A DNA stretch of 64,000 nucleotides from Neobacillus mesonae (GTDB taxonomy: Bacteria; Bacillota; Bacilli; Bacillales; Cytobacillaceae). Every line of letters begins with the position of its first letter. Within the stretch, counting starts at the first letter, position 1. Positions 16,619 to 24,573 of this stretch are shown here, piece by piece. The stretch is taken from contig NZ_KV440949.1 of assembly GCF_001636315.1 (NCBI RefSeq), positions 4,172,084-4,236,083 of the forward strand, given 5' to 3'. Position numbers and translations under genes: made by a program. The notes below the pieces were generated by a model. The model made no database searches and was not told the DNA's origin. It saw only the letters and a program-made list of their open reading frames with translations.

Positions 16619-16969
16619 ATGGCAGTGAATTTATATGATTCCGCTTATTCATTAGAAAAAGCAATTCGTGAGAGTGATGAGTATTTACACTTAAAAAGAA
16701 TGTATGACGAAGTAAATGCCGACCCGGCAGCGAAAAACATGTTTGATCAGTTCCGGCAAATTCAAATGAACCTGCAGCAAAAACAGATGATGGGCCAAAA
16801 TATTTCCGAGCAGGAAGTTCAGCAAGCGCAAGCATCCGTTGTACAGGTACAGCAAAATGAAAAAATCTTCCGTCTCATGGAAGCTGAGCAGCGGATGAGC
16901 ATGATTATTAATGAAATTAACCAAGTTGTCATGAAACCATTATCCGAGCTTTACGGAGAGATGCAATAA
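16619..16969 (+). CDS. yheA: YheA family protein (YlbF/YmcA superfamily)
   Basis: The 116-residue, almost wholly helical and Gln-rich protein (MAVNLYDSAYSLEKAIRESDE, later FRQIQMNLQQKQMMG) belongs to the family of YlbF, YmcA and YheA. YlbF and YmcA form part of an RNA-maturation regulator complex in B. subtilis, while YheA's own role is not known to me. Length and position beside yheC/yheD match B. subtilis yheA. The start follows aaaggagtg. Confidence 0.88.
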   Translation: MAVNLYDSAYSLEKAIRESDEYLHLKRMYDEVNADPAAKNMFDQFRQIQMNLQQKQMMGQNISEQEVQQAQASVVQVQQNEKIFRLMEAEQRMSMIINEINQVVMKPLSELYGEMQ

Positions 16970-17092
16970 TCGATTGGACTGCTATTTGTTTTTACGCGGA
17001 AACCATCATGTTGAACAAGGACTGTTCTATAAACCGGTGAAAAAACATAAAAGTGTTATATAGGAATTTCACCAAGAACAGGGGGCAGCAAG

Positions 17093-17962
17093 ATGATTTA
17101 TCGCTTACTTGCGTTAAATATTGATGGAACGCTTCTTCAAACAAACGGGAAGATCCATCGGTCCACAAAGGAAGCCATTGAATACGTTCAACAAAAAGGA
17201 ATATATGTAACCCTGGTTACCTCACGCAGTTTTCCATCGGCAAAAAAGGTCGCGAAGGCATTAAAAATAAAGGCTCCGCTCGTAACCAATCAAGGGGCTT
17301 ATATTGCCAGCTCCGAGGAGAAGCCAGTATTTGTAAAGCGAATTAATGAGAATCTGACATATGATACGGTTCGCTTTTTCGAAGCGCTGCCTTGTCAAAT
17401 CCGCCTCGTCCACGAGCAATTCTCATTAGCTAACAAGTTCAAGATTCATAATGATCTGTTAGCTAAGACGGTATTTACTACAGGTGATCCAATGTTTTAT
17501 TCGCAGCAGTTTGTCAATTCATTAAGTGAATATTTGCATGAGAATCCGGTAACTCCTTCCAAAATTGAAGTATATTTTGAGGCAGAACGAGACTTAAAAG
17601 ATGCAAAAGAGGCGCTGGAAAAGATGTATACTGAAATTGAAACAATTGAGCTTGACCCATTGCGATTAGACATCGTTTCAACAGGTGCCTCCAAGCTCAA
17701 TGGGTTAACGTATCTAGGCAGCCAGCTCGGTATTAAACTGCGGGAAATGGTGTATATTGGCGACGGTCTTGACGATATCCCGTTGATTGAAGCAGCGGGG
17801 CTTGGTGTCTCCATGGGTAATGCCCCATTTCCGGTGAAAAAGGCATCGGATTGGCTAACCAGATCGGAAAATGAACATGGTGTGGCCTATATGGTGATGG
17901 AGCATTTTAGAAAGCAGCAGCCAATCGAATTTTTACGGAAAATGAAAATTATAAAGCGTTAA
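17093..17962 (+). CDS. yhaX: HAD-superfamily (Cof/IIB type) protein YhaX with altered nucleophile motif
   Basis: The 289-residue protein has the overall plan of Cof-type IIB HAD phosphatases: motif I at residues 7-14, a cap domain at roughly 85-190 and motif IV GDGLDDIPLIEAAGLGVSMGNA near 220-240. Motif I, however, reads LNIDGTLL, with Asn where the family has its nucleophilic Asp, and motif IV has Asp in place of the common Asn. Normal phosphatase chemistry is therefore doubtful. Position next to hemZ and size match B. subtilis yhaX, a sporulation-time gene. The start follows caggggg. Confidence 0.88.
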   Translation: MIYRLLALNIDGTLLQTNGKIHRSTKEAIEYVQQKGIYVTLVTSRSFPSAKKVAKALKIKAPLVTNQGAYIASSEEKPVFVKRINENLTYDTVRFFEALPCQIRLVHEQFSLANKFKIHNDLLAKTVFTTGDPMFYSQQFVNSLSEYLHENPVTPSKIEVYFEAERDLKDAKEALEKMYTEIETIELDPLRLDIVSTGASKLNGLTYLGSQLGIKLREMVYIGDGLDDIPLIEAAGLGVSMGNAPFPVKKASDWLTRSENEHGVAYMVMEHFRKQQPIEFLRKMKIIKR

Positions 17963-17971
17963 ATATATACC

Positions 17972-18010
17972 GGTACGACAGGCTCTAATATGCTTGTGGT
18001 ACCTTTTTTT
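17972..18010 (+). terminator. Intrinsic terminator of yhaX
   Basis: GGTACGACAGGC (17972-17983) pairs with GCTTGTGGTACC (17992-18003) with one mismatch and one G-T pair, followed by seven T. Confidence 0.85.
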
Positions 18011-18091
18011 GGTGAATAATTTCCACTATATTGACCTTATTTTTACGATTCTGTACACTAAAGGAAGTTTAGTTTGAAAAGGTGATAATAT

Positions 18092-19606
18092 TTGCGTATT
18101 TCTATACTAGGATTAGAGGATGAAAGATTTAAGCGCCCGCTTACACTGATTGCCAATTTATTTTTTGAAGAGTCGCAGCTTGTTATGTCGGTTGATGAAG
18201 CGGCGGACTTGCAGATAAAATTTGTCTTGCAGGCTGATGAGGCGGCCATTTCCGTAGCAGCTGAATTACTTGATCAAAATGAAGCTGTTTGTGTTTCGGA
18301 CTATCAAAAGGAAATGCAGCCTTTCGAGTCGGAAAAAGAGCGTTTTAAACAAATTAAAAATGCCGTTTCCCATGCGTATTTAACGGTTCTGCAGGATTTT
18401 ACCGGGATCACGCAGAAATGGGGCATATTGACAGGTGTCAGACCGACAAAATTGCTTCATAAGAAAATTCAGGAAGGTATTCCATTGGAGACTGCCCACC
18501 AAGAGCTGAAGGACGATTACCTGATTACTGATGAAAAAATCGAGCTGATGCAGCAAATTATCGACCGCCAATTAACAGTTGTACCTGATCTGTACTCGCT
18601 TGAGCGTGAAGTGAGCATTTATATCGGCATTCCGTTTTGCCCGACTAAATGTGCCTATTGCACCTTCCCGGCCTATGCGATTAATGGCCGGCAAGGTTCG
18701 GTGGATTCTTTCTTAGGCGGCCTTCATTACGAAATGCGAAAAATCGGCGCCTGGCTGAAGGAAAAAGGGATAAAGATTACGACGGTCTACTACGGTGGCG
18801 GGACACCGACGAGCATTACTGCTGAAGAAATGGACATGCTGTACGAGGAAATGTATGCCTCCTTCCCGGATGTTTCTGAAATTCGCGAAATTACCGTAGA
18901 AGCCGGCCGGCCTGATACGATTTCTCCGGAAAAATTGGCCGTGTTGAAAAAATGGAATATTGACCGGATTAGTATTAACCCGCAGTCCTATACACAGGAA
19001 ACATTAAAAGCCATCGGTAGACATCATACCGTTGAGGAAACGATTGATAAATACCATTTGGCCCGGTCAGCGGGAATGAACAATATTAATATGGACTTGA
19101 TTATCGGACTCCCTGGTGAAGGAGTAGCCGAGTTTACCCATTCATTGGCGGAGACAGAAAAGCTCATGCCGGAATCCTTAACCGTGCATACTTTGTCATT
19201 TAAGCGTGCCTCAGAAATGACGAAGAACAGGGATAAATATAAGGTGGCCGACCGTTTTGAAGTTGAACAAATGATGAACCTTGCCCAAGACTGGACAGCT
19301 TCCCACGGCTATGTCCCTTATTATTTATACCGTCAAAAGAATATTCTCGGTAATCTTGAGAATGTCGGCTATTCTATGCCAAACCAAGAAAGTATTTATA
19401 ACATCATGATTATGGAGGAGCAGCAAACGATTATTGGGCTTGGCTGCGGCGCTTCAAGCAAATTTATCGACCCAGTAAGCGGAAAGATTACCCATTTCGC
19501 CAACCCGAAGGATCCCAAGTCATACAATGACAGCTTTGAAGCCTACACCGATGAAAAAATCAAAATTCTAGAAGAGCTCTTTTCAGAAAAAGGATCCCCT
19601 GCTTGA
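18092..19606 (+). CDS. hemZ: HemZ, radical-SAM coproporphyrinogen III dehydrogenase-like
   Basis: The 504-residue protein matches B. subtilis HemZ along its length. The radical-SAM cluster motif is C183-x3-C187-x2-C190 (CPTKCAYC), followed by YYGGGTPTS and the long conserved stretch ending NIMIMEEQQTIIGLGCGASSKF. HemZ is proposed to act in oxygen-independent conversion of coproporphyrinogen III or a related haem step. It starts with TTG after aaaggtgat. It is the last conserved gene before the accessory patch with the repeat array. Confidence 0.95.
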   Translation: MRISILGLEDERFKRPLTLIANLFFEESQLVMSVDEAADLQIKFVLQADEAAISVAAELLDQNEAVCVSDYQKEMQPFESEKERFKQIKNAVSHAYLTVLQDFTGITQKWGILTGVRPTKLLHKKIQEGIPLETAHQELKDDYLITDEKIELMQQIIDRQLTVVPDLYSLEREVSIYIGIPFCPTKCAYCTFPAYAINGRQGSVDSFLGGLHYEMRKIGAWLKEKGIKITTVYYGGGTPTSITAEEMDMLYEEMYASFPDVSEIREITVEAGRPDTISPEKLAVLKKWNIDRISINPQSYTQETLKAIGRHHTVEETIDKYHLARSAGMNNINMDLIIGLPGEGVAEFTHSLAETEKLMPESLTVHTLSFKRASEMTKNRDKYKVADRFEVEQMMNLAQDWTASHGYVPYYLYRQKNILGNLENVGYSMPNQESIYNIMIMEEQQTIIGLGCGASSKFIDPVSGKITHFANPKDPKSYNDSFEAYTDEKIKILEELFSEKGSPA

Positions 19607-19624
19607 TTGATGAGCGGGGGTTTT
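19596..19624 (+). terminator. Intrinsic terminator of hemZ
   Basis: CCCCTGCT (19596-19603, overlapping the last codons) pairs with AGCGGGGG (19613-19620) with one T-G pair, followed by TTTT. Confidence 0.8.
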
Positions 19625-19659
19625 GATTTGAGATGGGAGTGGATTTTTTGCGACTGAAC

Positions 19660-20492
19660 AAAAAAGAGAGTCCAGGGTCACATAAAAGCTTCTACGCGAC
19701 CGGGCACATGAAAAAAGAGAGCGCCGAGTAGCATAAAGAGCGTCTATGCGACCGAGCCAGAGAAAAAAGAGAGCGCCGGGTAGAGTAGAGAGCGTCTATG
19801 CGACTTAGCCAGAGAAAAAAGAGAGCGCCGAGTAGCATAAAGAGCATCTATGCGACCGAGCACGAGAAAAAAGAGAGAGCCGGGTAGAATATAGAGAGCG
19901 TTTATGCGACCAAGCCCAAGAAAAAAGAGAGCGCGTGGTAGAATAGAGAACGTCTATGCCACCGAGTCCAAGAAAAAAGAGAGAGCCGGGTAGAATAGAG
20001 AACGTCTATGCGACCGAGTCCAAGAAAAAAGAGAGCGCCGAGTAGCATAAAGAGCATCTATGCGACCGAGCCAGAGAAAAAAGAGAGCGCGTGGTAGAAT
20101 AGAGAGCGTCTATGCGACCAAGCCCAAGAAAAAAGAGAGAGCCGAGTAGCATAAAGAGCATCTATGCGACCGAGCACGAGAAAAAAGAGAGAGCCGAGTA
20201 GCATAAAGAGCATCTATGCGACCGAGCACGAGAAAAAAGAGAGAGCCGGGTAGCATAAAGAGTATCTATGCGACCGAGTACGAGAAAAAAGAGAGCGCCG
20301 GGTAGAGTAGAGAGCATCTATGCGACCGAGCACGAGAAAAAAGAGAGCGCCGGGTAGAGTATAGAGCGTCTATGCGACCGAGCCAGAGAAAAAAGAGAGA
20401 GCCGGGTAGAATAGAGAGCATCTATGCGACCGAGCCAGAGAAAAAAGAGAGCGCCGGGTAGAATAAAGAGCGTCTATGCGACCGAGTCTTAG
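19660..20492 (-). repeat. Tandem array B: sixteen units of about 52 bp 3' of an intact NERD gene
   Basis: Units start at A-runs at 19660, 19711, 19763, 19815, 19867, 19921, 19973, 20025, 20077, 20129, 20181, 20233, 20285, 20337, 20389 and 20441. Fourteen are exactly 52 bp, one is 51 and one is 54, and a decayed half unit reaches about 20521. Each unit is an A-run, GAGAGCGCC-like spacer, 27-nt hairpin core (for example 20249-20275) and a variable CGAGCACGAG-like end. Units are imperfect copies, and variation often keeps base pairing on the minus-strand RNA. There are no spacers, so this is not CRISPR, and no reading frame. The strand given is that of the NERD gene that ends 30-60 nt away. Confidence 0.93.
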
Positions 20493-20550
20493 AACAGCGT
20501 TTGAATAGCATCTATACGAATTTAGTAAACCTTCGATTCTACATCATAAT

Positions 20551-21462
20551 TTACTCAAAATAAGTCCATTTACCATACCCCATTTGCTTATAATGTTGTT
20601 TTAGAATCCTACAAATCATCTTTTTCGACTTTACAATCCCGCACCACTCATAAACCAAACTAGTAGTAATCCTAATCCCCGGAAAAAGTATAATCAACTC
20701 CCGTACACTCCGCAAAACAGCGGCATCCACCAATTCCTTGTGCCCGCAAGTTTTACAAACAATAAAATTCCCCTCCACAGTAGTAGACAGTAAGTAACAC
20801 AATTTACACATGATCATCTTTTTGAGCTGCTCAAATTCATAGGCCGGCAGCTTCATATTAGATGACACCGGTTTATGGAGAGAAATTAGTTTCCTTGCTA
20901 GATTCTCGTGCATTTTTGTTAATCTGGATGGTATTTCGTTTAGTTGTTTCATCAGACGATTGACTTGTGTTGGGTAAATAATGGGATAGTCTCGCGGTGC
21001 TTGCATGAGGGTAAACTCGGGGTTGATAAAGACAAGGCGGGACTCAACACGAAAATTAAATCCTAGATTTTTGAGGAGCCGTAGAAATAATGATTCACAT
21101 CGCTCTCGTTGAAGCAAAGGGTCGGTAAGGATATTTCCGTTTTTACTATACAGTTTCCCATTTTCATAGTAATAGTCATTCTCATAGTTTTTAACATCAA
21201 AAAGATGTATAATTCCTTCGAATATTAAAGTCGTATCAATTTGAAATTCGCTGTCATTTACCTCAAGCAGCAGTCCTTTAATAACGATCCCATTGTTTAC
21301 TAATCCATCGGTCAGCAGGTCAAACTTCAACTCACCTTCAAGACCTTTTTCAAGCTTGGCATAATTCCATTGGTCATGCTCGGATAGGTCCATTCGCGCA
21401 TTTAACAATCGTAAAGTTACTAACTCACTTGATATCGGGCGAGGCATCGTAGTAATAGGCAT
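20551..21462 (-). CDS. NERD-domain (nuclease-related) protein with C-terminal zinc ribbon
   Basis: This is the intact 303-residue paralogue of the broken gene at 598-1512. The N-terminal NERD domain (about 35-150) has the PD-(D/E)xK-like residues Glu43, Asp76, Asp89 and Lys91 (LFDVKNY). A central helical part follows, then a four-cysteine ribbon (CKLC and CKTC, about 218-240) and a basic C-terminal segment that looks suited to nucleic acid binding. NERD proteins are predicted nucleases, mostly uncharacterised. It starts after aaggatggtgg. Array B follows its 3' end, as array A follows the paralogue. In B. subtilis hemZ and yhaR are neighbours, so this locus is inserted. Confidence 0.88.
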   Translation of the reverse strand: MPITTMPRPISSELVTLRLLNARMDLSEHDQWNYAKLEKGLEGELKFDLLTDGLVNNGIVIKGLLLEVNDSEFQIDTTLIFEGIIHLFDVKNYENDYYYENGKLYSKNGNILTDPLLQRERCESLFLRLLKNLGFNFRVESRLVFINPEFTLMQAPRDYPIIYPTQVNRLMKQLNEIPSRLTKMHENLARKLISLHKPVSSNMKLPAYEFEQLKKMIMCKLCYLLSTTVEGNFIVCKTCGHKELVDAAVLRSVRELIILFPGIRITTSLVYEWCGIVKSKKMICRILKQHYKQMGYGKWTYFE

Positions 21463-21630
21463 AAGCCCACCATCCTTTTAAAAAATTTAGCTCCTATTGC
21501 CATTCTATAAAAAAACTATGGGACAATTTATGAACCTTTTGTTACATTTTCGGTACCAGCCCCTCGTCACTAAAATTGTTCTTAATAAAGGAATCATCCT
21601 CCATGATGTCGAATAATTTAATGGACTGGG

Positions 21631-21663
21631 CTCATAGAATACTATGAGTTTAAAACGCTTTCA
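21631..21663 (+). promoter_or_regulatory. Operator-like palindrome and cre-like site before the acyl-CoA synthetase
   Basis: CTCATAG-AATA-CTATGAG (21631-21648) is a 7-bp-arm palindrome, the shape of a repressor site. It is followed at once by TTAAAACGCTTTCA (21650-21663), which matches the CcpA cre consensus at 13 of 14 positions. Carbon-catabolite repression of a fatty-acid gene would make sense. Both assignments come from pattern matching only. Confidence 0.5.
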
Positions 21664-21683
21664 TTGAAGGAGTGGTTATAGCG

Positions 21684-23297
21684 ATGATGCAAACACCTTT
21701 AACGATGACACAAATGATGAAAAGAGCAGAAATGTTTTTTCCGAAAAAACAAGTTGTTTCGAGGACAGCAAGCGGAATCCATCGTTTTTCCTACAAACAA
21801 ATGGCGGAAAGGACGAGGAGGCTTGCGGACAGCCTTACAAAACTAGGAGTCGAAAAAGGCGACCGGATAGGAACGCTTGCATGGAATCATCACCGCCATT
21901 TAGAAGCATATTTTGCGATTCCTTGTATGGGTGCGGTCCTGCACACCATTAATATCCGGCTTTCACCCCAGCATATTTGCTATATCATTAACCATGCGGA
22001 AGACAAAGTTCTTCTCGTAGACCCAGACATCCTGCCGTTACTTGAAAAATGTGCATCTGAATTACATTCTGTCAAAGCATTTATCGTTATGACCGATGAC
22101 AAAGAGCTCCCAGAAACTACACTCTCACCTATTTATCACTACGAACAACTTTTAACTGAATCAGATCCTAATTACAGTTTCCCAGAAGACATCAATGAAA
22201 ATGATCCAGCCGGAATGTGCTATACTTCGGCTACTACTGGAAATCCAAAAGGAGTCATTTATACACATCGCGGCATTGTGCTGCACAGCCTGGCACTTGG
22301 TCTTGCGGACGGAGGCGGCATAAGTGAGAGGGATGTCGCGATGCCGGTAGTACCGATGTTCCATGTTAACGCATGGGGGATTCCTTTTGCCGCCGTATGG
22401 TTTGGGACCACTTTAGTCCTGCCTGGACCGTATTTTACGCCAAAATTATTGGCGGAATTGATAGAAACAGAAAAAGTCACCATAACCGCTGGGGTGCCGA
22501 CCATCTGGCTCGGTTTATTAAAAGAGCTTGAAGCCGGCTCCTATGACTTGACCAGCTTACGAGCTGTTTTATGCGGCGGCTCGGCAGCTCCAAAAGGTAT
22601 GATAAAAACCTTTGAACAAAAATATAACATTCCATTTAAGCACGCTTATGGGATGACCGAAACGAGCCCGCTTGCCCTCATCTCGACGTTAAAAAGTTAC
22701 CAAGATAAGCTGGATCCAGAAGAAAAGCTGGAAATCCGATCGAAACAGGGGACACTTGTACCTGGTCTGGAGTTGAAAATAATCGGTAAAGATGGCGAAG
22801 TTGCATGGGACGGTAAGGAAATGGGAGAGCTAGCATTAAGGGGGCCATGGATTGCCTCGGAATATTATAAAGATGAACGGACACAGGATGCCTTCCATGA
22901 TGGCTGGCTCTATACCGGCGATGTCGTCACGATTGATGAAGAAGGGTTTGTCAAAATTGTCGACCGTACTAAAGATTTAATTAAGAGCGGCGGTGAATGG
23001 ATTTCATCTGTTGATTTGGAAAATGCCTTAATGGCCCATGAAGCGGTATTTGAAGCAGCGGTTGTAGCAGTTCCGGATGCGCAGTGGCAGGAACGCCCAA
23101 TTGCCTGCGTCGTGTTAAAGGAGGGTTTTAAAGGAAAAACGACTAAGGAAGATTTAGTTGAATTTCTCAAACCGCAGTTTGCGAAATGGTGGATCCCAGA
23201 CGATATTCTTTTCCTCGAAGAAATTCCAAAAACATCCGTCGGAAAATTTCTGAAGCGGACATTGCGTGAACAAGTACAAAAAGAAGTGCAAAAATAA
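21684..23297 (+). CDS. Medium/long-chain fatty acid-CoA ligase (AlkK-like)
   Basis: The 537-residue AMP-forming ligase activates fatty acids to CoA thioesters. The P-loop YTSATTGNPKGV (about 180), the GYGMTETSP-equivalent AYGMTETSP (about 315), YTGDVVTIDEEGF and the C-terminal lysine motif TSVGKFLKR near the end are all present. Ala in place of Gly in the P-loop is typical of the AlkK subgroup. The ATG at 21684 follows aaggag at 11 nt. It lies between the NERD gene and yhaR, where B. subtilis has no such gene, so it belongs to the accessory insertion or a lineage-specific block. Confidence 0.9.
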   Translation: MMQTPLTMTQMMKRAEMFFPKKQVVSRTASGIHRFSYKQMAERTRRLADSLTKLGVEKGDRIGTLAWNHHRHLEAYFAIPCMGAVLHTINIRLSPQHICYIINHAEDKVLLVDPDILPLLEKCASELHSVKAFIVMTDDKELPETTLSPIYHYEQLLTESDPNYSFPEDINENDPAGMCYTSATTGNPKGVIYTHRGIVLHSLALGLADGGGISERDVAMPVVPMFHVNAWGIPFAAVWFGTTLVLPGPYFTPKLLAELIETEKVTITAGVPTIWLGLLKELEAGSYDLTSLRAVLCGGSAAPKGMIKTFEQKYNIPFKHAYGMTETSPLALISTLKSYQDKLDPEEKLEIRSKQGTLVPGLELKIIGKDGEVAWDGKEMGELALRGPWIASEYYKDERTQDAFHDGWLYTGDVVTIDEEGFVKIVDRTKDLIKSGGEWISSVDLENALMAHEAVFEAAVVAVPDAQWQERPIACVVLKEGFKGKTTKEDLVEFLKPQFAKWWIPDDILFLEEIPKTSVGKFLKRTLREQVQKEVQK

Positions 23298-23308
23298 GAT
23301 GGATAGAA

Positions 23309-23334
23309 AGGACAAAGGCTGCCGCCTTTGTCCT
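23309..23334 (+). terminator. Intrinsic terminator of the acyl-CoA ligase gene
   Basis: AGGACAAAGGC (23309-23319) pairs with GCCTTTGTCCT (23324-23334) around a 4-nt loop. Confidence 0.8.
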
Positions 23335-23417
23335 ATAAAACTATTATAAAATGTTTGTATGCCTGTCTTTGATATCATATATAATGGAAATGAAAAAAAT
23401 AACGGGGGGGATTACGA

Positions 23418-24209
23418 GTGTCAATCAATTTTGTAACCGATAAGGTTATTGTGAAGGTAGACGGCCGTGTCGCGAGAGTGGAATTGAATCGACCGGAAAC
23501 GTTAAACGCTATGGACGTTGATATGATCAAGGGGCTTGTTTGCAGATTGAAGGAAATTGGTGAAGCGGATGATGTCGATATTGTTGTTATATCTGGCAAG
23601 GGCAAAGCTTTTTCAGCCGGCGGCGATATTAAAACAATGCTTTCTAATTCAGACCAATCGGCGTTTTATCCAGTGATGGATTGCATCAGTGAACTTGTGT
23701 TTACCCTTTACAGCCTTCCCAAGCTGACAATTAGTGCAATCACGGGAGCAGCAGCTGGATTGGGGTTTAGTTTAGCGCTGGCAACTGATTACATTATCGC
23801 TGATAAAAACAGCAAACTGGCTATGAATTTTATTGGAATTGGTTTAATTCCTGATGGCGGGGCACATTTCTTTTTAGAGAAAAGATTAGGAGAAACAAAA
23901 GCAAAGCAAGTTATTTGGGATGGTAAAATGCTAACTTCCGAGGAAGCGCTTTCGATGGGGTTAATCCAGGAAGTCGCAGATGGGGATCTAGAGGAAGCGG
24001 TACATAAGAAAGTAACAGATTGGCTGAGCCGTCCTGTGCAGGCAATGATTAAGACGAAGAAGATTTTAGCGGAAAAGAATCGACCGCAATTATTAAAACT
24101 TCTGGAATTAGAGAAATACGGGCAGCAGAAAATGCGTGAAACACAGGATCATCAAGAGGGAATTAAGGCATTTATAGAAAAAAGAAAACCAAACTTTATT
24201 GGAAAATAA
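23418..24209 (+). CDS. yhaR: Enoyl-CoA hydratase/isomerase family protein YhaR
   Basis: The 263-residue crotonase-fold protein has oxyanion-hole sections AFSAGGDIKTML (about 60-72) and ITGAAAGLGFSLALATDYIIA (about 110-130). The second catalytic Glu of classical hydratases is not evident in FIGIGLIPDGGAHFFL, so isomerase or other chemistry is possible. It lies between hemZ and yhaQ as in B. subtilis, apart from the insertion. It starts with GTG after a ggggggg run. A TTGTAT/TATATA promoter candidate lies at 23355-23383. Confidence 0.88.
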   Translation: MSINFVTDKVIVKVDGRVARVELNRPETLNAMDVDMIKGLVCRLKEIGEADDVDIVVISGKGKAFSAGGDIKTMLSNSDQSAFYPVMDCISELVFTLYSLPKLTISAITGAAAGLGFSLALATDYIIADKNSKLAMNFIGIGLIPDGGAHFFLEKRLGETKAKQVIWDGKMLTSEEALSMGLIQEVADGDLEEAVHKKVTDWLSRPVQAMIKTKKILAEKNRPQLLKLLELEKYGQQKMRETQDHQEGIKAFIEKRKPNFIGK

Positions 24210-24217
24210 TAAATGTG

Positions 24218-24247
24218 AAAGGGCGCATAGGGATGTATGCGCCCTTT
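24218..24247. terminator. Terminator between convergent yhaR and yhzD
   Basis: AAAGGGCGCAT (24218-24228) pairs with ATGCGCCCTTT (24237-24247), followed by ATTTT on the plus strand. An A-rich flank also suits the minus strand. Confidence 0.85.
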
Positions 24248-24263
24248 ATTTTCTATCAAAAAG

Positions 24264-24449
24264 CTATGGGTGAAACAGTAATAGCTTACCGCTCGGGGAA
24301 GTACAGCGGTGAGTCTTTTCCAATAAGTTTTTCTCCGTTAAAAGCTTTTCTCCTTGTGCCTTTGCTGCCTCGTCATTTTCAGCATGGAAGGATTCATCGA
24401 TAATTTTTTCTCCATTTGCTTCAAATGCTGTTAGTTTATACGTTTTCAT
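24264..24449 (-). CDS. yhzD: YhzD family small protein
   Basis: The 61-residue protein (MKTYKLTAFEANGEKIIDE ... SPSGKLLLFHP) fits the YhzD-like family, a short conserved protein of bacilli without known function. The start is internal to a longer open frame and is chosen because aaaagggg lies 7-9 nt before it and the family begins MKTYKLT. It points towards yhaR and away from yhaQ. Confidence 0.85.
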   Translation of the reverse strand: MKTYKLTAFEANGEKIIDESFHAENDEAAKAQGEKLLTEKNLLEKTHRCTSPSGKLLLFHP

Positions 24450-24573
24450 TTTTACAGCCCCTTTTGTGAAAAAATTTATTACCAATATTTTTGCATAATT
24501 CTTTAAATTGTGCAAAAGAGAAATCCAAACCATAATATGGTATATTTGTAGGTGGAAGGAAGGAGTGAGAGGA

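Noticed and set aside
19660..20492. CRISPR array
   Set aside because: Units are contiguous 52-bp imperfect copies with no unique spacers, and there are no cas genes nearby.
19660..20492. Coding tandem repeat protein
   Set aside because: The period of 52 is not divisible by three and no frame stays open through the array.
24215..24403. Plus-strand small ORF after yhaR
   Set aside because: It starts in the terminator hairpin and lies opposite yhzD, which has a clear start and family match.
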